Of a stretch of 64,000 nt of DNA, positions 7,822 through 16,887 are shown one piece after another. The notes beneath the pieces are model-generated. The model was not told where the DNA came from. It did not search any database and saw only the letters and a program-made list of their open reading frames with translations. Both the position numbers and the translations under genes were made by a program. Position 1 is the stretch's first letter, and every line of letters begins with the position of its first letter. Source of the stretch: Clostridium sp. D53t1_180928_C8 (GTDB taxonomy: Bacteria > Bacillota > Clostridia > Clostridiales > Clostridiaceae); contig NZ_JADPEL010000009.1 in the NCBI RefSeq assembly GCF_015667795.1, forward strand, positions 1 to 64,000, in the 5' to 3' direction.

Positions 7822-8748
7822 ATGAAAAAGGATATATGCAGTATTTTAGGTATTAAGTATCCTATTTTTCAAGGCGGAATGGCTTGGGTTTCAGAGAGTA
7901 CTTTAGTTGCAGCTGTATCTAATGCAGGTGGACTTGGAATTATTGCAGGGGCTAATGCTCCTGCTAGCTATATAAGAGAACAAATTAGAAAAACAAAAGA
8001 ACTTACTGATAAGCCTTTTGGACTTAATATAATGCTTTTATCAGAAAATGCTGATGAATTAGCAGATATGGCAATTGAAGAAGGTGTAAAGGTAATTACT
8101 ACTGGAGCTGGTAACCCAGGGAAATACATGGAAAAATGGAAAAAGGCTGGTATTACAGTGATTCCTGTAGTAGCATCTGTAGCTTTAGCTAAAAGAATGG
8201 AAAGATGTGGGGCAGATGCAGTAATAGCTGAAGGATGTGAGTCTGGTGGTCATGTTGGTAAGCTAACTACAATGGCATTATTACCTCAAGTTGTTGACGC
8301 TGTAAATATACCTGTTATAGGTGCAGGTGGAATAGGTGATGGTAGAGGGATTGCCGCTGCATTTGTCCTTGGAGCAAGTGGTGTTCAAGTTGGAACAAGG
8401 TTTTTAGCATCTGAAGAGTGTCAAATACATGATAATTATAAAAATGCTGTTATAAAATCAAAGGATATTGATACGGTTGTTACAGGAAGATGTACTGGAC
8501 ACCCTGTACAGGTATTAAAAAATAAACTTGCAAAAGAATACTTAAAGCTTGAAAATAGTAATGCATCTCTTGAAACACTTGAAGAATTAGGTAAGGGTGC
8601 TTTAAAGAAAGCTGTTGTTGATGGTGATGTTGATAATGGCTCGCTTATGGCAGGGCAAATCTCTGGAATGGTAAAGAAAATTCAAAGTGTTAAAAATATA
8701 ATTGAAGAAATGTTTAATGAATACGAAGAAATTAAAAGAAATCTATAA
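7822..8748 (+). CDS. fabK: Enoyl-ACP reductase II (FMN-dependent)
   Basis: Reduces trans-2-enoyl-ACP in the last step of each elongation round, using FMN and NAD(P)H. This is a 308-residue TIM-barrel protein of the nitronate monooxygenase/FabK family. Visible motifs are YPIFQGGMAWVSE at the N-terminus, SNAGGLGIIAGANA, EGCESGGHVG and PVIGAGGIGDGRG, which together form the flavin site. I start at the ATG at 7822 behind TTGGAGG; an upstream in-frame start overlapping acpP is unlikely. No FabI-type enzyme is seen in the window, so FabK is the operon's enoyl reductase. Confidence 0.96.
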   Translation: MKKDICSILGIKYPIFQGGMAWVSESTLVAAVSNAGGLGIIAGANAPASYIREQIRKTKELTDKPFGLNIMLLSENADELADMAIEEGVKVITTGAGNPGKYMEKWKKAGITVIPVVASVALAKRMERCGADAVIAEGCESGGHVGKLTTMALLPQVVDAVNIPVIGAGGIGDGRGIAAAFVLGASGVQVGTRFLASEECQIHDNYKNAVIKSKDIDTVVTGRCTGHPVQVLKNKLAKEYLKLENSNASLETLEELGKGALKKAVVDGDVDNGSLMAGQISGMVKKIQSVKNIIEEMFNEYEEIKRNL

Positions 8749-8770
8749 GTAATAGATTAATGGAGGAATT

Positions 8771-9721
8771 ATGAAGGTAGCTTTTATTTTTTCAGGTCAA
8801 GGTTCACAATATATAGGGATGGGAAAGGAATTATATAATAATATTCCTAACTGTCAAAAAATATATGATAAAGCTAATGAAGTTTTAGGATTTGATTTGA
8901 AAGAATTAATATTTAACGGTGATAAAGAAGATTTAAATATTACTGAAAACACACAACCAGCAATACTAACTACTTCAATAGCTATTTTGGAAGCTATAAA
9001 AGAAAAGGGGATTAAAGCAGATATTGTTGCTGGGCTAAGTTTAGGTGAATATTCTGCTCTTGTTGCTAGTGAAGCCTTAGATTTTGAAACTGCAGTTTCT
9101 TTAGTTAAAAAGAGAGGCCGTTTCATGCAAGAGGCAGTACCTCAAGGTATAGGTTCAATGGCTGCTGTTATTGGATTAGACGAAAGTAAAATAAAAAAGG
9201 TATTAAAGGTTGCTAGTGAAAAAGGTATAGTTGAGATAGCCAACTATAATACTAATAATCAAATAGTAATAGGTGGCGAATGTGCTGCTGTAGAATTAGC
9301 TACTGACTTATTGAAAGAATGCGGTGCTAGAAGAGTTATTCCTTTAAAGGTATCAGGACCATTCCATACTTCATTATTAAATGAAGCATCTATTAAATTA
9401 GAAAATGAATTTAAAAATATAGAATTTAATGATCCAAAGATAAAAACAATAACAAATGTAACAGCTGATTTTATTAATGATAAAACAGAAATCAAACCTT
9501 TATTAATTAATCAAGTTAAATCATCTGTAAGATGGAGTGAAACAATTGAAAAAATGATTGATGAGGGTATTGATACATTTATTGAAATAGGACCTTTAAA
9601 AACTTTAAGTAGTTTTGTTCGTGAAATAAGTAAAGAAAAGAAAACTGATGTAAAAATCTTCAATGTAGAAGATTTAAAATCACTTAATAAGACACTAGAA
9701 GGGATGGAAGCTATATGTTAA
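8771..9721 (+). CDS. fabD: Malonyl-CoA:ACP transacylase
   Basis: Transfers malonyl from CoA to ACP. 316 residues, the usual size. The N-terminal FIFSGQGSQYIGMG and the nucleophile elbow GLSLGEYSAL with Ser90 are intact. The catalytic His lies in GPFHTSLL near residue 199. ATGGAGGA precedes the ATG. The 3' end overlaps fabG by 7 bases, suggesting translational coupling. It sits in the fab operon between fabK and fabG. Confidence 0.97.
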   Translation: MKVAFIFSGQGSQYIGMGKELYNNIPNCQKIYDKANEVLGFDLKELIFNGDKEDLNITENTQPAILTTSIAILEAIKEKGIKADIVAGLSLGEYSALVASEALDFETAVSLVKKRGRFMQEAVPQGIGSMAAVIGLDESKIKKVLKVASEKGIVEIANYNTNNQIVIGGECAAVELATDLLKECGARRVIPLKVSGPFHTSLLNEASIKLENEFKNIEFNDPKIKTITNVTADFINDKTEIKPLLINQVKSSVRWSETIEKMIDEGIDTFIEIGPLKTLSSFVREISKEKKTDVKIFNVEDLKSLNKTLEGMEAIC

Positions 9722-10458
9722 AAGGTAAAAATGTAATAGTGACTGGTGCTACTAGAGGAATCGGTAGAGAAATTGCATTAACTTTAGCACAAAATGGAGC
9801 TAATATAGCTATTAATTATAGAAACTTAAATAGTGAAGTAGAAAATTTATTAAATGAAATTAAAAGCTTTGGTGTAGATGCATTTGCAATAAAATGTGAT
9901 GTTAGTATTACTAATGAAGTTGATAATTTTATAAAAGAAGTAAAAGCTCACTATAATACAATAGATGTTTTAATTAATAATGCTGGAATAACTAAGGATG
10001 GATTAATACTTAGAATGAAAGAGGAGGATTTTGATGATGTTTTAGATGTTAATTTAAAAGGAACATTTAATACTACAAAATCAGTTTCTTCTATTATGGT
10101 TAGACAAAAATATGGAAAAATAATTAATATTTCTTCTGTAGTTGGTATAGCTGGTAATGCAGGTCAATGTAATTATGCGGCATCAAAAGCTGGTGTTATT
10201 GGATTTTCTAAATCAGTAGCTAGAGAACTTTCTTCAAGAAATATAAATGTTAATGTAGTAGCTCCAGGATATATAAATACTGATATGACTAAAAATCTAC
10301 CTGATAAGGTTAAAGAAGAAATAATTAAAAGTATACCTATGAAAAAAATAGGTGATCCAAAAGAAGTTGCTAATTTAGTATTGTTCTTATCATCAAATTT
10401 ATCAGACTATATAACAGGTCAAGTTATAAATGTTGATGGTGGAATGGTAATGGCATAA
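9715..10458 (+). CDS. fabG: 3-oxoacyl-ACP reductase
   Basis: NADPH-dependent reduction of beta-ketoacyl-ACP. A 247-residue short-chain dehydrogenase. The nucleotide-binding TGATRGIGRE is at the N-terminus, NNAG follows, and the catalytic YAASKAG holds Tyr and Lys near residues 151-155. The C-terminal GQVINVDGGM is typical of FabG. The start overlaps the end of fabD. Genome context makes it the housekeeping FabG. Confidence 0.97.
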   Translation: MLKGKNVIVTGATRGIGREIALTLAQNGANIAINYRNLNSEVENLLNEIKSFGVDAFAIKCDVSITNEVDNFIKEVKAHYNTIDVLINNAGITKDGLILRMKEEDFDDVLDVNLKGTFNTTKSVSSIMVRQKYGKIINISSVVGIAGNAGQCNYAASKAGVIGFSKSVARELSSRNINVNVVAPGYINTDMTKNLPDKVKEEIIKSIPMKKIGDPKEVANLVLFLSSNLSDYITGQVINVDGGMVMA

Positions 10459-10471
10459 AGGAGGCATTAAA

Positions 10472-11707
10472 TTGAAAAGAAGAGTGGTAATCACTGGACT
10501 TGGAGCAATAACTCCAATTGGTCATAATGTAGATAGTTTTTGGAACGGTATTAAAGAAAACAAGAATGGGATAGATGAAATATCTTTATTTAATGCCGAA
10601 AATTTTAAAGTGAAAATGGCTGCTGAGGTTAAAGATTTTGACCCTAGCAACTTTATAGATAAAAAAGAATCAAAAAGAATGGATAGATATACTCAATTTG
10701 CTGTTATTTCAGCAGATGAAGCTATTAAAGATAGTAAACTTGATTTAAATACAATAAACAAAGAAAGAATTGGAGTAATGTTTGGTTCTGGTATTGGTGG
10801 CCTTTGTACAATTGAAAGCCAAATAAGAACTTTAGTAGCTAAGGGACCTAACAGAGTATCACCACTTACTATACCAATGGCTATTTCAAATATTGCTTCA
10901 GGTACTATTGCAATAAAGCATGGAATTTTAGGAAGCACATTAAGCTTAACTTCTGCTTGTGCTACTTCAACTCATTGTATTGGTGAGGCTTATAGAAGTA
11001 TTAAAGATGGGTATCTTGATATTATTGTAGCTGGTGGTGCTGAAGCTTCTATATGTGAGTTTGGAATTGCAGGTTTCCAATCACTTACTGCATTAAGTAG
11101 AAGTGAAGATAGAAATAGGGCATCAATTCCATTTGATAAAGATAGAAATGGATTTGTAATGGGGGAAGGTGCTGGAGCATTAATATTAGAAGATCTAGAT
11201 AGTGCACTAAAAAGAGGCGCTAAAATATATGCAGAAATAGTTGGCTATGGTTCAACTTGTGATGCTTATCATATAACATCACCTTGTTTAGATGGCGATG
11301 GTGCATATAGATCTATGAGAGATGCATTAATTGATGCTGATATAAGCAGTGATAAAATATCTTATATTAATGCACATGGTACATCTACAGAAATAAATGA
11401 TAAGGTTGAAACTTTAGCTATAAAAAAAGCTTTAGGCGATAATTATATGAACTCATATGTTAGTTCTACAAAATCAATGACTGGTCATTTATTAGGTGCT
11501 GCTGGAGCTATTGAAGCTATTGTTTCTATAAAAGCTATAGAAGATAATTTTGTTCCAGCCACAATTAATTATGTAAATAAAGATGAAGAGTGTGATCTAA
11601 ATCTTGTTGTGAATGAAGGAAAAGAAACTGATGTAGAATACACAATGTCAAACTCTTTAGGATTTGGTGGACATAACGGAACTCTTATATTTAAAAAATG
11701 GAGGTAG
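10472..11707 (+). CDS. fabF: Beta-ketoacyl-ACP synthase II
   Basis: Elongating condensing enzyme. 411 residues. The catalytic Cys lies in LTSACATSTHCIG near residue 163. The two catalytic His are in NAHGTSTEIND and SMTGHLLGAAGA, and the C-terminal NSLGFGGHNGT is conserved. The start codon is TTG at 10472, 9 bases after AAAGGAGG; no in-frame ATG is better placed. It is the only elongating synthase in the operon (no fabB-type gene seen). Confidence 0.97.
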   Translation: MKRRVVITGLGAITPIGHNVDSFWNGIKENKNGIDEISLFNAENFKVKMAAEVKDFDPSNFIDKKESKRMDRYTQFAVISADEAIKDSKLDLNTINKERIGVMFGSGIGGLCTIESQIRTLVAKGPNRVSPLTIPMAISNIASGTIAIKHGILGSTLSLTSACATSTHCIGEAYRSIKDGYLDIIVAGGAEASICEFGIAGFQSLTALSRSEDRNRASIPFDKDRNGFVMGEGAGALILEDLDSALKRGAKIYAEIVGYGSTCDAYHITSPCLDGDGAYRSMRDALIDADISSDKISYINAHGTSTEINDKVETLAIKKALGDNYMNSYVSSTKSMTGHLLGAAGAIEAIVSIKAIEDNFVPATINYVNKDEECDLNLVVNEGKETDVEYTMSNSLGFGGHNGTLIFKKWR

Positions 11708-11712
11708 TTAAA

Positions 11713-12189
11713 ATGTTAGACTATAACCAAATAAAAGAGCTTATTAAAGAGATAGACTCATCTTCACTAAGAGTCTTTGAACTAGAAAACAATGATATAA
11801 AATTAAAACTAAGTAAAAATGAAGAAAATTATTTATATAAAGAAAATGATATTAATATAAATAAAACTGAAAACTCAAAAACATTTATAAAATCATCTGA
11901 ATCTTTGAGTGAAGAAACTTTAGTTGAAAAAGAAGAAGTAATAGAAGAAGACTTAGCTATAGTTAAATCACCATTAGTTGGAACTTATTATTCATCTTCA
12001 ACTCCAGGGGGAGCTCCATATGTTGAAATTGGATCAAAGGTTAAAAAAGGTGATGTATTATGTATAGTAGAAGCTATGAAGATAATGAATGAAATCACAT
12101 CTGAAGTTGATGGTGAAATTGTTGAAGCTTTAAGAAATGATGAAGAAATTGTTGAGTTTGGAATGGAATTATTTAAGATTCGTTCGTAA
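11713..12189 (+). CDS. accB: Acetyl-CoA carboxylase biotin carboxyl carrier protein
   Basis: Carries biotin between the carboxylase and transferase halves of acetyl-CoA carboxylase. About 158 residues. An N-terminal helix-forming part is followed by an acidic, Ser/Glu-rich linker (about residues 40-85). The C-terminal biotinyl domain contains EAMKIMNEI, with the biotinylated Lys near residue 124. The ATG at 11713 is chosen because GGAGG at 11701-11705 fits it; an in-frame ATG at 11698 overlaps that site. The gene begins 5 bases after the fabF stop. Confidence 0.96.
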   Translation: MLDYNQIKELIKEIDSSSLRVFELENNDIKLKLSKNEENYLYKENDININKTENSKTFIKSSESLSEETLVEKEEVIEEDLAIVKSPLVGTYYSSSTPGGAPYVEIGSKVKKGDVLCIVEAMKIMNEITSEVDGEIVEALRNDEEIVEFGMELFKIRS

Positions 12190-12210
12190 TAATAAATAAA
12201 CTTATAGGTA

Positions 12211-12253
12211 TTAGTGGTGGTGAAAATTTAATAAATAATTTTTACTGCCACTT
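12211..12253 (+). other. Imperfect hairpin between accB and fabZ
   Basis: The 97-base gap between accB and fabZ is the longest inside the operon after the fabH-acpP region. It contains an imperfect inverted repeat, AGTGGTGGTGAAAA against TTTTACTGCCACTT. There is no T run after it, so it is unlikely to be a full terminator. It may be an RNA processing or stability element. Low certainty. Confidence 0.35.
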
Positions 12254-12286
12254 ATTAAAATATCTATTATTTAAGGAGATTTTAAA

Positions 12287-12703
12287 ATGGATATTAAGGA
12301 AATTATGAATATAATTCCTCATAGATATCCTTTTCTTTTAATAGATAAGGTTATAAAAATTGAGGAAAATAAAATAACTGCAATAAAAAATGTTACAGCA
12401 AATGAACATTACTTTCAAGGGCATTTTCCAACTGAACCTGTTATGCCAGGTGTATTAATAATTGAGTCATTAGCACAAGCTGGTGCTGTAGCTCTTTTAA
12501 GTAAGGATGAATTTAAAGGTAAGATAGCATATTTTGCAGGAATAAATAATGCTAAGTTTAGAAGAAAAGTTGTTCCTGGAGATACGTTAAGATTAGAAGT
12601 TGAACTTACTAAAATACGTGGCAAAGCTGGTGTTGGATATGGAATTGCTTACGTTGATGATAAGAAGGTTTGTGAAGGAGAATTAACCTTTATGGTAGGT
12701 TAA
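12287..12703 (+). CDS. fabZ: 3-hydroxyacyl-ACP dehydratase
   Basis: Dehydrates 3-hydroxyacyl-ACP to the trans-2-enoyl form. A 138-residue hot-dog-fold protein. The active-site motif [20 protein letters not shown] holds the catalytic His and Glu. The N-terminal [17 protein letters not shown] is also conserved. AAGGAGAT lies before the ATG. Its placement between accB and accC is a common clostridial arrangement. Confidence 0.97.
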   Translation: MDIKEIMNIIPHRYPFLLIDKVIKIEENKITAIKNVTANEHYFQGHFPTEPVMPGVLIIESLAQAGAVALLSKDEFKGKIAYFAGINNAKFRRKVVPGDTLRLEVELTKIRGKAGVGYGIAYVDDKKVCEGELTFMVG

Positions 12704-12720
12704 TAAAGAAGAGGTGTTTT

Positions 12721-14064
12721 ATGATTAGAAAAGTTTTAATAGCTAATAGAGGTGAAATTGCTGTAAGAATTATAAGGGCTTGTAGAGAGCTTGGATTAAA
12801 AACTGTTGCTATTTATTCGGAAGTTGATAAAGATGCTATGCATACAGAACTTGCAGATGAAGCTATTTGTGTTGGAACTTCAAAATCTAAAGATTCTTAC
12901 CTAAATGAAAGTAATATCATAAGTGCAGCAGTAGTAACTGGGTGTAATGCAATTCATCCTGGATTTGGTTTTTTATCAGAAAAAGCTAGTTTTGCAAGTA
13001 TGTGTGAAGAATGTAACATTAAGTTTATTGGACCAAGTAGTGATACTATAAATATTATGGGAAATAAGTCAGTTGCAAGAGAAATTATGAGAAATGCAAA
13101 TGTGCCTATTATTCCTGGTAGTGATGGTCTTATTGAAAATATTGAAGATGCTAAAATAGAAGCTAAAAGAATTGGATATCCCGTAATGATTAAAGCCTCT
13201 TTAGGCGGTGGCGGTAAAGGTATAAGAATTGTTTCTAATGAAGATGAATTAGAAAATGCATTTTTTACAGCTAGATCTGAAGCTAAAAACAACTTTGGGG
13301 ATGATTCAGTATATATGGAAAAGTTCATTGAAAATCCAAGACATATAGAATTTCAAATTTTAGGAGATACATTTGGTAATATAATTCATCTTGGTGAAAG
13401 AGATTGTACTATTCAAAGAAGAAATCAAAAAGTTCTTGAAGAAGCTCCATCTTATATTTTAAATAATGAGCTAAGAAAAAAAATGGGTAATGCAGCTATT
13501 AATGCAGCTAAAGCTGTTAATTATGTTAATGCTGGTACAATTGAGTTTTTAGTAGATAAACATGGTGATTTTTATTTTATGGAAATGAATACTAGAATTC
13601 AAGTAGAACATCCTGTAACAGAAATGATAACTTCTATTGATATAGTAAAAGAACAATTAAAAATTGCTAATGGAGATGAATTACAAATAACACAAGATGA
13701 TATAAAAATAGAAGGTCATGCAATTGAATGTAGAATTAATGCTGAGAATCCAAGGAAATCATTTGCTCCTTGCCCTGGTAAAATTAGTTTTTTAAACATA
13801 CCTGGTGGAAATGGTATTAGAGTTGATACAGCTGTTTATAACGGTTATACTATTCCTCCAACTTACGATTCCATGATTGCAAAACTCATTGCTCATGGAA
13901 AAACCAGAGAAGAAGCAATAAGTAAAATGTTACGTGCTTTAGATGAATTTATTATTGAAGGAATAGAAAATAATATTGAATTTCAAATAGATATTTTAAA
14001 TAATGAAACATTCCGCTTAGGAACTTTTGATACAAGTTTTATAAGCAAAGAATACAATTTATAG
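12721..14064 (+). CDS. accC: Acetyl-CoA carboxylase biotin carboxylase subunit
   Basis: ATP-dependent carboxylation of the biotin on AccB. 447 residues with ATP-grasp architecture: N-terminal IRKVLIANRGEIAVRI, glycine-rich loop ASLGGGGKGIRIV near residue 165, ERDCTIQRRNQKVLEEAPS, and the catalytic EMNTRIQVEHPVTE near residue 288. Length and all motifs are normal. The ATG follows an AAGAGGTG site 17 bases after fabZ. Confidence 0.97.
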   Translation: MIRKVLIANRGEIAVRIIRACRELGLKTVAIYSEVDKDAMHTELADEAICVGTSKSKDSYLNESNIISAAVVTGCNAIHPGFGFLSEKASFASMCEECNIKFIGPSSDTINIMGNKSVAREIMRNANVPIIPGSDGLIENIEDAKIEAKRIGYPVMIKASLGGGGKGIRIVSNEDELENAFFTARSEAKNNFGDDSVYMEKFIENPRHIEFQILGDTFGNIIHLGERDCTIQRRNQKVLEEAPSYILNNELRKKMGNAAINAAKAVNYVNAGTIEFLVDKHGDFYFMEMNTRIQVEHPVTEMITSIDIVKEQLKIANGDELQITQDDIKIEGHAIECRINAENPRKSFAPCPGKISFLNIPGGNGIRVDTAVYNGYTIPPTYDSMIAKLIAHGKTREEAISKMLRALDEFIIEGIENNIEFQIDILNNETFRLGTFDTSFISKEYNL

Positions 14065-14076
14065 GTAGGTGAAATT

Positions 14077-14946
14077 ATGGGGATTTTTAAGAAAAAACAA
14101 TACGGTGTCATAAACGTATCGCCTACTGATAGCAATGATATTCCAAGTGTTCCTGATGGGGCATGGGTAAAGTGTAATCACTGTGGAAAAATTTTATATA
14201 AGAAAAATTTAGATGAAAATTATAAAATGTGCCCTAATTGTAATTACTATTTTAGATTAGCAGCGCGTGAAAGAATAGAACTCATTTGTGATAAAAATAC
14301 ATTTATTGAATTTAATAAATGTCTAGAATCAAAAAACCCAATGAACTTTCCTGATTACGATAGCAAATTAAAAGTAAATAAGGAAAACTCTAATCTTAAT
14401 GAAGCTGTTGTAACTGGAAAGTGTAATATAAATGGAAATGCATCAATTATTTGTATAATGGACTCAAGTTTTATGATGGGAAGTATGGGTACAGTTGTTG
14501 GTGAAAAAATTACATTTGCCATTGAAAAAGCAATAAGCGAAAATCTACCAATAATAATTTTTACGGCTTCAGGTGGTGCTAGAATGCAAGAAGGAATTCT
14601 TTCCTTAATGCAAATGGCAAAAATTAGTTCAGCACTTGCAAAACATAGTGAAAAAGGGCTACTTTATATAACTGTCTTAACCGATCCTACAACTGGTGGA
14701 GTCACTGCAAGTTTTGCAATGCTTGGAGATATAATTCTTGCCGAACCTAAAGCTTTAATAGGATTTGCCGGAAGAAGAGTAATTGAAGGGACAATTAAAG
14801 AAAAGTTACCAGATGACTTTCAAAGTGCAGAATTCTTATTAGAAAAAGGGTTTGTAGATAATATTGTGAAAAGAGAAGAATTAAAATCTACCTTATCTTT
14901 ACTACTAGAGTTGCATAAACCTCAAGGAGGTGTATCAATTGACTAA
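14077..14946 (+). CDS. accD: Acetyl-CoA carboxylase carboxyltransferase subunit beta
   Basis: Beta half of the carboxyltransferase that moves CO2 from biotin to acetyl-CoA. 289 residues. An N-terminal four-cysteine zinc ribbon is visible (CNHCGK and CPNCNYYF, near residues 33-55). The crotonase-like core follows, with [25 protein letters not shown] and [14 protein letters not shown]. The 3' end overlaps accA by 8 bases, fitting coupled synthesis of the two transferase subunits. Confidence 0.97.
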   Translation: MGIFKKKQYGVINVSPTDSNDIPSVPDGAWVKCNHCGKILYKKNLDENYKMCPNCNYYFRLAARERIELICDKNTFIEFNKCLESKNPMNFPDYDSKLKVNKENSNLNEAVVTGKCNINGNASIICIMDSSFMMGSMGTVVGEKITFAIEKAISENLPIIIFTASGGARMQEGILSLMQMAKISSALAKHSEKGLLYITVLTDPTTGGVTASFAMLGDIILAEPKALIGFAGRRVIEGTIKEKLPDDFQSAEFLLEKGFVDNIVKREELKSTLSLLLELHKPQGGVSID

Positions 14947-15730
14947 AAAAATTAAAGCATGGGATAGACTGACCTTAGCTAGAATGGTAGAAAGACCCAA
15001 TGCAGAAGATTATATAAATTTAATATTTGATAACTTTTTTGAATTGCATGGAGATAGAAACTATAGAGATGATAAATCTATCATTGGTGGAATAGGATTA
15101 TTAAATGAGATTCCTGTAACTGTAGTAGGCATACAAAAAGGGAAAAATTTAAAAGAAAATATGGAAAGGAATTTTGGTTCTCCTTATCCAGAAGGCTATA
15201 GAAAATCTCTAAGATTAATGAAGCAAGCTGAAAAATTTAAAAGACCTATAATTTGCTTTATTAATACCTCAGGTGCTTATTGTGGAATTGAGGCTGAAGA
15301 ACGGGGTCAAGGAGAAGCTATAGCCAGAAATTTAATGGAAATATCTCAAATTACTGTTCCTATTATCTCTATAATTATAGGAGAAGGTGGTAGTGGTGGT
15401 GCTATTGCATTAGCTTGTGGTGATAGAGTATGGGCTCTTGAAAATTCTGTCTATTCAATCTTATCACCAGAAGGATTTGCTTCTATACTATTAAAAGATG
15501 CCTCAAAAGCTCAAGAAGTTTCTGAAATAATGGGAATTACTTCTTATGATCTATTAGAAAAAGGAGTAATTGAAAAAATTATCAAAGAGCCTGCTGGAGG
15601 CGCTCAAAGTGATATTAATTTTGTTGCTACTGAAATTAAGGAAAGCTTAATAAAGGAATTAAATATTTTGAAAAATAAAACAGTACGAGAACTTTTAAAT
15701 GAACGTTATTTACGTTATAGAAGTTTTTAA
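14939..15730 (+). CDS. accA: Acetyl-CoA carboxylase carboxyltransferase subunit alpha
   Basis: Alpha half of the carboxyltransferase. About 263 residues from a TTG start at 14939, placed 7 bases after AAGGAGG; an in-frame GTG at 14930 overlaps that site and is unlikely. Conserved regions are [47 protein letters not shown] and [16 protein letters not shown]. The usual N-terminal helical extension is short, as is common in clostridia. It is the last gene of the operon and is followed by a strong terminator. Confidence 0.96.
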   Translation: MTKKIKAWDRLTLARMVERPNAEDYINLIFDNFFELHGDRNYRDDKSIIGGIGLLNEIPVTVVGIQKGKNLKENMERNFGSPYPEGYRKSLRLMKQAEKFKRPIICFINTSGAYCGIEAEERGQGEAIARNLMEISQITVPIISIIIGEGGSGGAIALACGDRVWALENSVYSILSPEGFASILLKDASKAQEVSEIMGITSYDLLEKGVIEKIIKEPAGGAQSDINFVATEIKESLIKELNILKNKTVRELLNERYLRYRSF

Positions 15731-15733
15731 TTA

Positions 15734-15774
15734 AAATAAAGGAGCAGGAAATAGTAAAACCTGCTCCTTTATTT
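15734..15774 (+). terminator. Terminator of the fatty acid operon
   Basis: A 15-bp perfect stem with a GGAGCAGG/CCTGCTCC core, an 11-base loop and a TTTATTT tail, 3 bases after the accA stop. Confidence 0.9.
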
Positions 15775-15991
15775 AAGGTAATTATACAGAGGTATGTGTG
15801 TAGCTCAATACACAAAATGTATCTTACATTAATGATTATTGCCATTTTTTTAATTTTATACACAATAATACAATTAAAAAAATCCTTATATTACAAAATT
15901 GTAATTTAAATGTAATAGATTCTATAGATATACTTTTAAAATTTAATGTATAATATAACTATAATTAAGTTAAGGAAAAGGAACTATATCT

Positions 15992-16660
15992 ATGTCAAAG
16001 AACGTTAAATTTAAATTACCTAAAATTATAATAGCTTTAACTATTATAATGTTTTTTAGCTTTATGTTAATAACATCTTATATTCATAAGTCAGTAATAG
16101 ATGATGTTGAAATTGAGAATATAATAACTGAAATACAATCAAACTCTAATTATGTACAAGCTAAAGATATAAATAGAACATTTTTAAATGCAATTGTTGC
16201 AATTGAAGACCATCGTTTTTATGAACATGGAGCAATAGATTTAATCTCTATAGCTCGTGCAACACTTATTAATATGAAAAATAAGGAAATTCTAGAAGGT
16301 GGAAGTACAATAACCCAACAGTTAGTAAAAAACGTCTTCTTAGATATGAATCAAACTTTTGAAAGAAAAATAAATGAAATCTTTTTAGCCTTTGAACTAG
16401 AAAAACTATATTCTAAAGAAGAAATCTTAGAAGTATATGTTAATGTTGTTTATTATGGAGATGGTTTTACAGGAATAAAAGCTGCTTGTAATGGATATTT
16501 TGATAAACAACCAAATGATTTAACCGAAGATGAAGCAACTCTTTTAGCCGGCTTGCCACAAGCCCCAAGTTTATATGCGTTAAATAATAATTATGAAAGG
16601 GCACTTGAACGCCAACAAGAAGTTATAGAAGCATATAATAAATGGGGAGTTGCCTATTAA
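15992..16660 (+). CDS. mtgA: Monofunctional peptidoglycan glycosyltransferase (GT51)
   Basis: Polymerises lipid II into glycan strands at the outer face of the membrane. 222 residues with one N-terminal membrane segment (about 10-32). The GT51 motifs are all present: AIEDHRFYEHGAID with the catalytic Glu near residue 72, GGSTITQQLVKN, ERKINEIFLAFELE, and YVNVVYYGDGFTGI. There is no transpeptidase domain, so this is a monofunctional enzyme, not a truncated class A PBP: it has its own complete end and terminator. The start is backed by an AAGGAA site. Confidence 0.93.
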   Translation: MSKNVKFKLPKIIIALTIIMFFSFMLITSYIHKSVIDDVEIENIITEIQSNSNYVQAKDINRTFLNAIVAIEDHRFYEHGAIDLISIARATLINMKNKEILEGGSTITQQLVKNVFLDMNQTFERKINEIFLAFELEKLYSKEEILEVYVNVVYYGDGFTGIKAACNGYFDKQPNDLTEDEATLLAGLPQAPSLYALNNNYERALERQQEVIEAYNKWGVAY

Positions 16661-16681
16661 ACTTTATATCACAAAAAATGT

Positions 16682-16727
16682 AAGCCTTTTGGATGAAATA
16701 ATAAATTAAATCCAAAAGGCTTTATTT
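16682..16727 (+). terminator. Terminator after the transglycosylase gene
   Basis: A 13-bp stem (AAGCCTTTTGGAT with its complement), a 15-base AT loop and a TTTATTT tail. Confidence 0.85.
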
Positions 16728-16740
16728 ATAGGAGAATATT

Positions 16741-16887
16741 ATGAGTTTTTTTATATTATATATTATATGGGAAATAGTTGTATTTATGATAAAAAGTAAT
16801 TGTTTTAGGAGGGTATTAAATGTTAAATTCAATAAAAGATGCAGTATTTTATCACATTTATCCATTAGGTTTTTGCGGTGTTCTTAA
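16741..16887 (+). CDS. Possible small hydrophobic ORF overlapping the GH13 start
   Basis: A 48-codon frame starting ATG with an AGGAG site 7-8 bases upstream. The first 17 residues are strongly hydrophobic (FFILYIIWEIVVFMI), then the frame turns basic and runs into the GH13 gene in another frame. It could be a small membrane peptide or leader peptide. It may equally be chance in AT-rich DNA, because the second half is simply a shadow of the downstream gene. Confidence 0.25.
   Translation: MSFFILYIIWEIVVFMIKSNCFRRVLNVKFNKRCSILSHLSIRFLRCS

Noticed and set aside
12954-13328. 124-codon minus-strand frame inside accC
   Set aside because: Antisense to the biotin carboxylase ATP-binding region; no start signal or family resemblance.
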